A DNA stretch of 15,790 bases from Limisphaerales bacterium (lineage in GTDB: Bacteria > Verrucomicrobiota > Verrucomicrobiae > Limisphaerales > UBA11358), in contig PLZL01000350.1 in assembly GCA_003152145.1 (NCBI GenBank), positions 12,973-28,762 on the forward strand, in the 5' to 3' direction. Shown here in pieces: positions 8,072-14,843 of this stretch. A program made the translations under genes and the position numbers. Every line of letters starts with the position of its first letter. Position 1 is the first letter of the stretch. The notes below the pieces were generated by a model. That model had not been told where the DNA came from. It saw nothing but the letters and a program-made list of their open reading frames with translations, and ran no database searches.

Positions 8072-10135
8072 GTGAGCAATCGTCCTTTCATCAGCATTTG
8101 GTTCGGAAATTTCTTCGATCCGTTCTTCAGCGACCGCGAGGCTGTGCGACGCGGCATTGCCGAGGTCGCGGGACTCGGTTTCAACAGCATCAACCTCGAC
8201 TCGAAGGCGTGGGAGGATTTCTTCGCGCGATATCGCGGCGGGCCGGCCAGTCCGTATGTCGCCATGCAGGAATTCATGATGCAGGAAGCGGCGGCGCGCG
8301 GTCTGGATTACACGCACCTCGCGCTCTATCTCTGCGGCGACAATCTTTACCCGACCATCCGCGACGTGCCGCCAGTGCGCGGCGAGGAATCGGTGCGCCC
8401 GAACGGCCAGCCGATGGGCACTTACAAATATTGGTCGCCGCGCGCGCAGGAAACGATGGTCGAGCACGTGCGCGGTTTGTTGAAACTTTACGGCAAGGGC
8501 ATGAGACGCCGCCCCGACGACCGTATTATCATGCAGACGATGTTCGAGCCGATTCCGAAACCGAGCTTCGATGCGGAGGGCAGGCAACATTACCTTGCGT
8601 GGCTGGAAAAGCGTTGCGCCGGCAACATCGCGAAGCTCAACCAACGCTACGGTCTCGCGGCAAAATCTTTCTCCGGGCTGAAGCCGTCGGAATACTGGTT
8701 GCGCCCCGACGAATTGAACTGGGTGAATTGCGCGCGACCGACGGCGGATGATTTCGCGCGTCGCACGCCGGACTTTCTCCGCTGGATTGACAACCAGACT
8801 TACCTCGCCGACGTGCTGGAGGAATATCTCGCCACGATGAAGACGCACTGGCGCGAACTCGAACCCGCGCTTTTCATCGAACCCGTGTTGCATCAGTGGG
8901 GTTATTTCTTCAATCCACCTGGTCAGACGCTGTGGCAGACGGGCCAGCGCGCGCTGGATGTTTATCGCTGCGCGCCGCACGTGGACGGCGTGCTGTTCAT
9001 CGCGTCGCCGCTCAACGCCGAGAATCGCGCGGACGCGATGGCGTTGAGCGTCGAGGGTTCGATCATGCGCAACGCGAACACGGGTCGTTCATTCACGGGT
9101 GGGTTGTATCTCGGTCGCCACGTGAACGGCGACATCTACCGCATCGTGCCGCCCGCGGAATCCATCGGCACGCTCGTCGCGAACGGCGCGACGGGATTGC
9201 ACGTTTACGGTTACAGTGGACTCGACGACGGCGGCGTGTTGTTCCGGATGGATGACGTATTCAAGGATTCATTGCGCGCGGGCAATCACTGGGCTGCCGA
9301 GGTGATGCCTCTGCTCGATCAGCCGCGCGCGAAGGAGGTCGCACTGCTGTTCCCCGCTGAAATGAGCCTCTACGAACCGCTCGAAGTGGACACCGACGGA
9401 CGGCATCGGATGGATTTGCTCGGCTGGTATGCGCAGTTCGTGGATCTCGGCTGGCACGTGGACATTCTGCATCCGACGCAGATCGCGGCTGGCGCGCTCG
9501 CGGACTACAAATACCTTGTCATTCCGCACAACTCGCTCTACGACTTGGGCGACAACACCGCGCTCGAAGCGGCGGTGAAAAAATTTGCTGCCGGCGGCGG
9601 CACGGTTTTTCACGGACCACACTGCGAACTGGCGCGACGCGCATTAGGCATCGAGGAGGAAGCCATTGCGTTCGACTGCATGCGGTGGCATGAGGAAATC
9701 ATTCCGCACGGTTGGTCCACGGTGGCGTATCGCGGCGGGACGGCGGTCGGCACTTACATTCAATCCGGCAAGCGCGCCATCGCGCAGATCAATCTCGGCA
9801 AGGGACGCGTGTTCTCGTTCGGCTTTCAATACGGCCATTCCTACTCGCGCCGCACGATGCCGATTGTTCCTCCGCAATATGGTCGGCGCGAAATGCACCC
9901 CGTCGTGTTGCTCAAGGAAACTCCGATTGCCGCGCTGGCCGGTTCGTCATCGCAAGCGCCCATTGCTCCGGTCAAAGGCGTCGAGTTTGCGCGCTTCGGA
10001 AAACATCTCATCATCGTGAATCATCGCTCCAGTCCGGTGGACATCAGCCGCATTGCTGCACGGCGTGCGCTGCCGCAAGTGCCGTCCGCTGCCGGGTGGC
10101 TTGCTGCGCATGCGGCGACGTGTCTGGAACTTTGA
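8072..10135 (+). CDS. GH42-like glycoside hydrolase with trimerisation-type domain, divergent active site
   Basis: This 687-residue protein begins with GTG immediately after the fucosidase TAA; the next in-frame ATG is about 64 residues in and would remove part of the barrel. The overall order matches GH42 beta-galactosidases and related clan-A families. A TIM barrel (about 1-390) contains the GH42-like LAWLEKR and IAKLNQRYGL. A flavodoxin-like middle domain (about 395-600, KEVALLFPAEMSLYEPLE to GGGTVFHGPHCELA) resembles the GH42 trimerisation domain, and a small beta-rich tail follows. Glu159 in IIMQTMFEP is the expected acid/base, but the GH42 NEY context is replaced by FEP. By hand alignment, the segment after NTGRSF (340-349, SFTGGLYLGR) has Leu where GH42 has its nucleophile Glu. 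Glu328 in SVEG is the nearest alternative. It may belong to a neighbouring family such as GH164 or be undescribed. No signal peptide is visible. Confidence 0.75.
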   Translation: MSNRPFISIWFGNFFDPFFSDREAVRRGIAEVAGLGFNSINLDSKAWEDFFARYRGGPASPYVAMQEFMMQEAAARGLDYTHLALYLCGDNLYPTIRDVPPVRGEESVRPNGQPMGTYKYWSPRAQETMVEHVRGLLKLYGKGMRRRPDDRIIMQTMFEPIPKPSFDAEGRQHYLAWLEKRCAGNIAKLNQRYGLAAKSFSGLKPSEYWLRPDELNWVNCARPTADDFARRTPDFLRWIDNQTYLADVLEEYLATMKTHWRELEPALFIEPVLHQWGYFFNPPGQTLWQTGQRALDVYRCAPHVDGVLFIASPLNAENRADAMALSVEGSIMRNANTGRSFTGGLYLGRHVNGDIYRIVPPAESIGTLVANGATGLHVYGYSGLDDGGVLFRMDDVFKDSLRAGNHWAAEVMPLLDQPRAKEVALLFPAEMSLYEPLEVDTDGRHRMDLLGWYAQFVDLGWHVDILHPTQIAAGALADYKYLVIPHNSLYDLGDNTALEAAVKKFAAGGGTVFHGPHCELARRALGIEEEAIAFDCMRWHEEIIPHGWSTVAYRGGTAVGTYIQSGKRAIAQINLGKGRVFSFGFQYGHSYSRRTMPIVPPQYGRREMHPVVLLKETPIAALAGSSSQAPIAPVKGVEFARFGKHLIIVNHRSSPVDISRIAARRALPQVPSAAGWLAAHAATCLEL

Positions 10136-10155
10136 ATTGCAGATTTGTTGAATTT

Positions 10156-11274
10156 ATGAACACACCGGAAATGCGCGAACGCTGCGCCAGCCAATTGCTT
10201 GCCGCCCAGAAGCAGGTGAACCAACTGAAGGCGTTCATCGGACTGGATGGATTTGTTGACGAGATTTTGCATGTGGTGGACAAGCGCGAGAACGCCGAAA
10301 AATATCAACGCCTGGCAAAGATGTCCCAATTTGCAGAACGGCTTGCGGTGGCGGCGGGCCGGAGCACGAACATCGAGCTGGTCAGCCAGGTGACCAAGCT
10401 CGGCGGCAACGGCCCGATCATGGCCAATGCCTTGTCCAGTTTCGGCGTGCAGGTGACGTGTCTGGGACTTCTGGGTTATCCGAATCTGCACCCGGTCTTC
10501 AGCGATCTTTCCCACCAGGCCGAAGTTTATTCCATCGGCGAGCCGGGTTGCACTGACGCGGTGGAATTCGAAGACGGCAAGATCATGCTGAACAAACAGG
10601 AATCGCTGAAACAGATGAATTGGGAAAACATCTGCGCGCGATTTGGCCGCGAAAAATTCGCCGCCAAAGTCAGCGGTTCGCAACTCGTGGGTTTTGTGAA
10701 TTGGACGATGCTGTCGCGCATGAATGAAATCTGGGAGGCCATCCTCGGGGAGATTTGTCCGGCGCTTCAAGGGCCGCGATGGAAATTGTTCATTGACCTT
10801 GCCGATCCTGAAAAGCGCACGGCGGCGGACATCCAGCGCGCGATGGATTTGATCGTCCGTTTTGAAAATCATTTTGATGTGATTCTGGGCCTGAACGAAA
10901 AGGAATCCGGCGAAATCGGAAAAGTTCTTGGCTTAGACACGACGGATCATTCACCGGAGGGTTTGTCAAAACTCGGCCTGAAAATTCAAAAACGTATTCC
11001 CGTGAACACACTCGTCATCCACCCGACCGCTTATGCGCTGGCCGTGAGCGCCGGCTGCGTCAGCATCGCGGAAGGACCGTTCACGCTCAACCCGCGCATC
11101 ACGACTGGCGCGGGCGACCATTTCAACTCCGGTTTTTGTCTCGGCAAACTGCTTGGCTTCGACAATGCGTTTTGTTTGCTCACCGGCGTGACGGCCAGCG
11201 GCCATTATGTCCGAACGGCCAACAGCCCGGCGCTGCCGGATTTGACCCATCTGCTCCAAAACTGGCCGGTGTAA
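10156..11274 (+). CDS. PfkB-family carbohydrate kinase
   Basis: This 372-residue cytoplasmic protein belongs to the ribokinase/PfkB family, which phosphorylates sugars or nucleosides with ATP. Visible motifs are the N-terminal FIGLDGFVDEI, the substrate-lid region VTKLGGNGPIMANALSSFG (glycines 83-86), the NxxE metal/phosphate motif NEKE (247-250) and the C-terminal anion-hole motif TTGAGDHFNSGF with the catalytic base Asp321. The frame stays open far upstream, to 9712, but that would overlap the GH42-like gene. The ATG at 10156, 21 bases after that gene's stop, gives a normal family length. It is followed 9 bases later by the ABC exporter gene. Its place after the glycosidases suggests that it phosphorylates a released monosaccharide. 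No subfamily feature I can read fixes the substrate. Confidence 0.88.
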   Translation: MNTPEMRERCASQLLAAQKQVNQLKAFIGLDGFVDEILHVVDKRENAEKYQRLAKMSQFAERLAVAAGRSTNIELVSQVTKLGGNGPIMANALSSFGVQVTCLGLLGYPNLHPVFSDLSHQAEVYSIGEPGCTDAVEFEDGKIMLNKQESLKQMNWENICARFGREKFAAKVSGSQLVGFVNWTMLSRMNEIWEAILGEICPALQGPRWKLFIDLADPEKRTAADIQRAMDLIVRFENHFDVILGLNEKESGEIGKVLGLDTTDHSPEGLSKLGLKIQKRIPVNTLVIHPTAYALAVSAGCVSIAEGPFTLNPRITTGAGDHFNSGFCLGKLLGFDNAFCLLTGVTASGHYVRTANSPALPDLTHLLQNWPV

Positions 11275-11283
11275 ATTCCTGAA

Positions 11284-13020
11284 ATGCTGCCCGACCCGAT
11301 TGAAAACCAATTCCGCTCGGACAAACCGTGGCGCACGCTGCTGAATTTATACCGGCCGGAGCGCCGCTGGGTGGTTCTGGCGACGGTCACTTATGTATTC
11401 AAAGCCAGTCCGGTCTGGGTTCTGCCGGTTGTCACTGCCGACATCATTGACATCGTCGCGCATCGCAGTTCGGGCGGATTGAAAGCGCTGTGGATCAACG
11501 CCGTCGTCGGCGCGGTGTTCATCTTGATGAACATTCCGACCGCGATGATTTATGTGAATTATTTGAGCCGCGCGGTGCGCAATGTCGAAGTCCGGTTGCG
11601 CTCCGCGCTGGTGCGCCGGTTGCAGATGCTTTCCATCGGCTATTACAATCGCGTGAACACGGCGAGTTTGCAAACCAAGGTCTTGCGCGACGTCGAGTCC
11701 GTCCAGATGTTGAGCCAGCAGCTTGTAGACATCGGCGAATTTGCGATCATCACCATTCTGGTTTCGCTCGCGGTGACGGCGTGGCGGATGCCGGTTTTTT
11801 TGCCGGTGTTTCTGTTGCTCGTGCCGCTCGTCGCCGTCATTCGTTATACGATGTCCGACCGGCTGCGGCGCTACAACGAATCATTGCGCAAACAACTGGA
11901 GAGCATGAGCGCCCAGGTGCTCGGCATGATCAACATGATTCCCGTGACCCGCGCGCACGCGGCGGAATCTGAGGAAATCGCGCGCGTGGAAGATCAATTC
12001 GGCCAGGTGCGCACCGCTGCGCGACTGTTTGACCGGCACGCCGGACTTTTTGGCGCGCTGGCGTGGGTGTTATTCATGCTGTTCAGTCTGGCCTGCCTGG
12101 CCATCGGCGGGTGGTTGAGTTTTAGCGGCAAGATTCCACTCACACCCGGCGACATCGTGCTGATGACCACATATTTTGGGCAGATCACCAATGCCGTGAT
12201 GCAATTGAACTCCATGCTGCCGGTCGCCACGCGCGGCTTCGATGGCCTGTGCAGCATCGGCGAAGTGCTCGAATGCCCCGACATTGAGGAAAATCGCGGC
12301 AAAAAATCCGTCGAGAAAGTTCGCGGCGAATTTCGGTTTGAAAATGTCAGCTTTAGCTACGGCGAAAACAGCGGCGTGCAACCCGCGTTGCAAAAAATAA
12401 ACCTTCACGTTCAAGCGGGCGAAGCCATTGGCATCGTCGGGCCGAGCGGCTCGGGCAAGTCCACGCTCGTCAGCCTCATCACCGGATTTCACCGTCCGAC
12501 CAGCGGCAGAATTTTTCTCGATGGCGTGGACATGAACGAGATTGACCTGCGCACCTCCCGCCGCCACCTCGCCATCGTCAGCCAGCAGACGATTTTGTTC
12601 AACGGCACGCTGCGGGAGAACATCGTCTACGGCACGCGTGCGGTGAGTGATGCCGCGTTGCAAGCCGCCATTGAAGACGCCAATGCGGCGGATATTATCA
12701 AGGAACTGCCGCAAGGATTAGAAACCGAACTTGGCGCCGAGGGTGTCCAATTGAGCGGCGGGGAACGTCAGCGTATTGCCATTGCTCGCGCGTTGCTCCG
12801 CGATCCGCGCGTTCTGATTTTGGATGAGGCGACCAGCGCGCTAGACCAGGCCAACGAAGCCACCGTGTGCGAGGCGCTGGAACGGCTGGCAGAAAACCGC
12901 ACGACGTTCATCATCTCGCATCGGATGAACATTCTGCGTCAGGTAAAACGCATCGTAATTTTGGAGCATGGGGAAATCAAAACAATCCAGCAACGGGCAA
13001 CGGGTTGCATAAAGTTTTAG
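11284..13020 (+). CDS. ABC transporter, fused transmembrane and ATPase domains (exporter type)
   Basis: This 578-residue half-transporter has an N-terminal membrane domain of about six helices (roughly residues 28-330) and a C-terminal ATPase, the type IV exporter layout of MsbA-like lipid, peptide or drug exporters. It probably works as a dimer in the inner membrane. The ATPase motifs are complete: Walker A GPSGSGKST (386-394), X-loop/signature ELGAEGVQLSGGERQR (482-497), Walker B VLILDEATSALD (510-521, Glu515 catalytic) and H-loop His546. The C-terminus is unusual: after LEHGEI it reads KTIQQRATGCIKF and stops, where relatives usually continue with an ExGTHxELL-type segment. The end may therefore be shortened or frame-altered. 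The gene follows the PfkB gene by 9 bases, but its link to glycan breakdown is unclear. It may instead belong to envelope biogenesis. Its cargo is not readable. Confidence 0.92.
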   Translation: MLPDPIENQFRSDKPWRTLLNLYRPERRWVVLATVTYVFKASPVWVLPVVTADIIDIVAHRSSGGLKALWINAVVGAVFILMNIPTAMIYVNYLSRAVRNVEVRLRSALVRRLQMLSIGYYNRVNTASLQTKVLRDVESVQMLSQQLVDIGEFAIITILVSLAVTAWRMPVFLPVFLLLVPLVAVIRYTMSDRLRRYNESLRKQLESMSAQVLGMINMIPVTRAHAAESEEIARVEDQFGQVRTAARLFDRHAGLFGALAWVLFMLFSLACLAIGGWLSFSGKIPLTPGDIVLMTTYFGQITNAVMQLNSMLPVATRGFDGLCSIGEVLECPDIEENRGKKSVEKVRGEFRFENVSFSYGENSGVQPALQKINLHVQAGEAIGIVGPSGSGKSTLVSLITGFHRPTSGRIFLDGVDMNEIDLRTSRRHLAIVSQQTILFNGTLRENIVYGTRAVSDAALQAAIEDANAADIIKELPQGLETELGAEGVQLSGGERQRIAIARALLRDPRVLILDEATSALDQANEATVCEALERLAENRTTFIISHRMNILRQVKRIVILEHGEIKTIQQRATGCIKF

Positions 13021-13139
13021 CTTGCAGTCTGCACGCTGTGACAGCTTTTCTTGCGGAAGCGATGCCTTTGACTTTTCAAATCCGACGCGGCGGGACAAAT
13101 CCCGCCCGAACGGGTGTCACGGATTAATGACCAACTGGC
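13021..13139 (+). other. Non-coding gap between ABC gene and insertion sequence
   Basis: These 119 bases hold no credible gene. The only structure I can support is the perfect hairpin at 13089-13106, listed separately. The gap ends at the left inverted repeat of the insertion sequence. Confidence 0.5.
13089..13106. repeat. Perfect hairpin downstream of ABC gene (possible terminator or dispersed repeat)
   Basis: GGCGGGA and TCCCGCC form a perfect 7-bp stem around a CAAA loop, 69 bases after the ABC stop. No T-run follows, so it is not a classic intrinsic terminator. Its compact GC-rich form could also be one unit of a dispersed intergenic repeat; that cannot be tested within this window. Confidence 0.45.
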
Positions 13140-13162
13140 CGTATGGTCAAAAAACACATCCG
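13140..13162 (+). repeat. Left terminal inverted repeat of the insertion sequence
   Basis: This begins CGTATGGTCA and ends CATCCG. It matches the reverse complement of 14478-14500 at 20 of 23 positions, with the mismatches clustered at positions 12, 15 and 16 counted from the outer C as 0. Confidence 0.85.
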
Positions 13163-13212
13163 CTGTGAAGGGTGCTGATGACAGCGGGTCGAGTAGGGAA
13201 TCAAATGCGAAA

Positions 13213-13247
13213 GGCCATCCGAGGAAATGGCAGGAAATCGGATGGCC
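13213..13247. repeat. 9-bp perfect hairpin inside the insertion sequence, downstream of transposase
   Basis: GGCCATCCG (13213-13221) and CGGATGGCC (13239-13247) are perfect complements separated by 17 bases. The structure lies about 100 bases past the transposase stop, within the left non-coding part of the element. It could end transposase transcription or limit read-through into the element. There is no adjacent T-run. Confidence 0.5.
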
Positions 13248-13344
13248 AGATGAATCGGGAGATGAGAATCGCCAATAGCGACAAGGATGTGTCTGCGCTG
13301 GAACCGGAAAGTCCAACCGACCACGCGCGGTTAACGGCGGTTGG

Positions 13345-14415
13345 TTACGCTGCTCGGCGGTAATAAAAACTGAGCAATCCGCCCAGCCGTTCGGCCTTGA
13401 TGATTCTGCCCGTTGTCGGTCCAATCCGCTCGTCCGGGAAGGGGATGACAACATCAAGTCCCTGATGATTACGTTCATGCTGATAGTGCGCAAGATATTC
13501 ATCGAGCTCATGGCGCAGGGAACGCTCGCCGAAGAGAATCAATTGATCGAGGCATTCATCCTTGACTGAACGCACCCAGCGTTCGGCGAAGGCATTGAGG
13601 TTGGGTGACTGGGGCGGCAATTTGATGGGTTGAACGCCGGCGGCGTTGAGAATGGCATCAAAGCCCTCAGAGAATTTGGTGTCGCGGTCGTGGAGCAGGA
13701 AGCGGGCATCGGCCATGGGACCGTCCGCGACGGTCAGGTTGCGGGCGATTTGTTTCATCCAGGATTCATTGGGAAGCGGCGTTATGCCGCCCAGCACGAT
13801 TCGACGGGTTCGTAAATGAAGGAAGAATAGGACGTAGAAGGTGGTCAAGCCGGTGGTTGTCCTGTCTTCTGCGGTGAAGAAGTCGGTGGCCCAAAGCACT
13901 TCCTTGTGTCGGCGAATGAACTGGGCCCAAGACGTGTTGCGCTTGCGTTCAGGTGCCGGCCCAAAGCCGTGTCGCTGCAGAATATTGCCGACGGTCTGGT
14001 CGGAGACCTGAAGTCCGAGATTGGCCAGTGCGCCGACGATACGGTCGTAGCCCCAGCTTGGATTCTCACGTGCGAATTGGAGCACCAACCTTTCGTTCTG
14101 GACCGAAACGGAGGGACGTCCCAACTGGCCTTTGCGCCGGTTGGAAAAATCCCATTTGCTGGCGACCAGTTGGCGATGCCATTTGAGCAGGGTTTGGGGC
14201 TGGACGATGGTAATGACGTCCTGTAAAAACTAGCCCAACGGTTTGCCTTTTGCGGCGAGCACTTTCCGCTCGGCGTCCTGAAGCCGCCAGTGGGGTGAAT
14301 GCCGATCGAGCAGGGCGCGGTAGACGCGGTTTTCCTCCAGCACAAATTCCAGTTTCTGGCGCAAGGCCTCGTCGATTTGTCCGGTGGCCCAAACCAGCAA
14401 CTTTTTCCAAGGCAT
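13345..14415 (-). pseudogene. DDE integrase-core transposase interrupted by an in-frame TAG
   Basis: The ATG at 14413-14415 opens a frame (MPWKKLLVWATGQIDEALRQ) that runs 61 codons to a TAG at 14230-14232. The same frame then continues without shift through FLQDVITIVQPQTLLKWHRQ and the integrase core to a TAA at 13345-13347. The catalytic triad is present: ATDFF (Asp at 13882-13884), LLHDRDTKF (first Asp at 13687-13689) and NAFAERW (Glu at 13582-13584). The second Asp and the Glu are separated by 34 residues. The full span is 357 codons, normal for rve-type transposases. A single base change (for example from AAG or CAG) would explain the stop. Either the gene is a recent pseudogene, or read-through or internal initiation yields a shortened enzyme. 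The N-terminal part before the stop is probably helical and DNA-binding. Confidence 0.88.
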
Positions 14416-14477
14416 GGTGAGAGGTTAACAGCGCAGATGTCCAAAAACAAAGGCTGAACGGCAGCACTAAATTGCGA

Positions 14478-14500
14478 CGGATGCTTTATTTGACCATACG
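14478..14500 (-). repeat. Right terminal inverted repeat of the insertion sequence
   Basis: Read on the minus strand this starts CGTATGGTCA and ends CATCCG, mirroring the left repeat at 20 of 23 positions. It lies 62 bases upstream of the transposase start and would also be where the transposase promoter lies. Confidence 0.85.
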
Positions 14501-14559
14501 CGTGCCGGCCACATTCCCGCAGATTTCTCTCACAGGTCTGCCAGACGCTTCTTTGGGCA

Positions 14560-14595
14560 ATGTGTGCGTCTGTTATCCTCATGAAATGCACACAT
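14560..14595. repeat. 8-bp inverted repeat
   Basis: ATGTGTGC (14560-14567) and GCACACAT (14588-14595) are perfect complements 20 bases apart. It could be an operator-like site or a chance hairpin. No gene start with a good ribosome-binding site follows. Confidence 0.3.
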
Positions 14596-14645
14596 GAAAG
14601 AGTGGTTCTATATTTTCAAGCGCAGCGGCATCTACCCAACGAACA

Positions 14646-14688
14646 GGTTCACGGGTTCTCTCAATGTCCATCCGTGACCGTGAACCCG
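14646..14688. repeat. Two mutually exclusive hairpins
   Basis: GGTTCACGG (14646-14654) pairs perfectly with CCGTGAACC (14678-14686). CGGGTTC (14652-14658) pairs perfectly with GAACCCG (14682-14688). The stems share bases, so only one can form at a time. No coding context shows a use for them. Confidence 0.35.
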
Positions 14689-14813
14689 CACCGGCGCAAA
14701 TCCTCCGCCAAATCTTTTTCCATCGCCACAGCCGCATCGAACGGCATGGGGTTCAGGTGGGCAACGGGCGAGTCGTGTGAATTTCGCGCCAACACGAATA
14801 AACAACTCACCCA
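14661..14813 (-). CDS. Short ORF or gene remnant, unknown family
   Basis: Between an in-frame TAA (14814-14816) and a TGA (14661-14663) lies a 50-codon frame. Its second half from the ATG at 14745-14747 reads MPFDAAVAMEKDLAEDLRRC then GFTVTDGH. This has a protein-like amphipathic helix and would be a 28-residue product by itself. There is no clear ribosome-binding site. The composition looks more like a real protein C-terminus than chance, so this may be what remains of a truncated gene. I do not recognise a family, and the downstream surface-protein gene reads the same strand. Confidence 0.2.
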   Translation of the reverse strand, partial: WVSCLFVLARNSHDSPVAHLNPMPFDAAVAMEKDLAEDLRRCGFTVTDGH

Positions 14814-14843
14814 TTAGTCATTCAACACTCGTTTGCCGGCACA

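Larger units (their letters stand above)
13140..14500 (-). mobile_element. Insertion sequence, about 1.36 kb, DDE integrase-core (IS3/IS481-like) type
   Basis: The element is bounded by inverted repeats at 13140-13162 and 14478-14500 and carries one minus-strand transposase gene that fills most of it. Between the left repeat and the transposase stop lie about 180 bases of non-coding DNA with a 9-bp hairpin (13213-13247). Between the transposase start and the right repeat lie 62 bases. No clear target-site duplication is visible. If the ends are taken as TGGTCA...TGACCA (13144 and 14496), a TA flanks both sides, but the repeat continues outward through it, so this proves little. The family is judged only from the rve-type catalytic core. 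The element sits in intergenic DNA and does not interrupt a gene I can recognise. Confidence 0.82.
14501..14843. other. Intergenic region right of the insertion sequence
   Basis: This 343-base stretch has no convincing gene. It holds an 8-bp inverted repeat (14560-14595), two overlapping hairpins (14646-14688) and a possible minus-strand gene remnant (14661-14813). A plus-strand 85-codon frame (14560-14817) crosses it but has no recognisable family and a low-complexity, basic product. I see no promoter that I would defend. Confidence 0.5.

Noticed and set aside
8039..8980. 313-residue minus-strand open frame opposite the GH42-like gene
   Set aside because: It is a shadow of GC-rich codons; its Arg/His-rich sequence has no domain.
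9712..10155. Upstream extension of the PfkB frame
   Set aside because: It would overlap about 420 bases of the GH42-like gene, and the kinase fold begins after the ATG at 10156.
13172..13363. 63-residue plus-strand frame in the left part of the insertion sequence
   Set aside because: It overlaps the transposase end on the opposite strand, contains the hairpin sequence, and resembles no accessory protein.
14594..14677. 27-residue plus-strand frame starting MKEWFYIFKRSG, faintly like the start of a GIY-YIG domain
   Set aside because: The resemblance covers only a few residues, the YIG motif is absent, and no frame continues the domain.
14560..14817. 85-residue plus-strand frame
   Set aside because: It has no ribosome-binding site or domain, and its Ser/Arg-rich composition looks like random translation.
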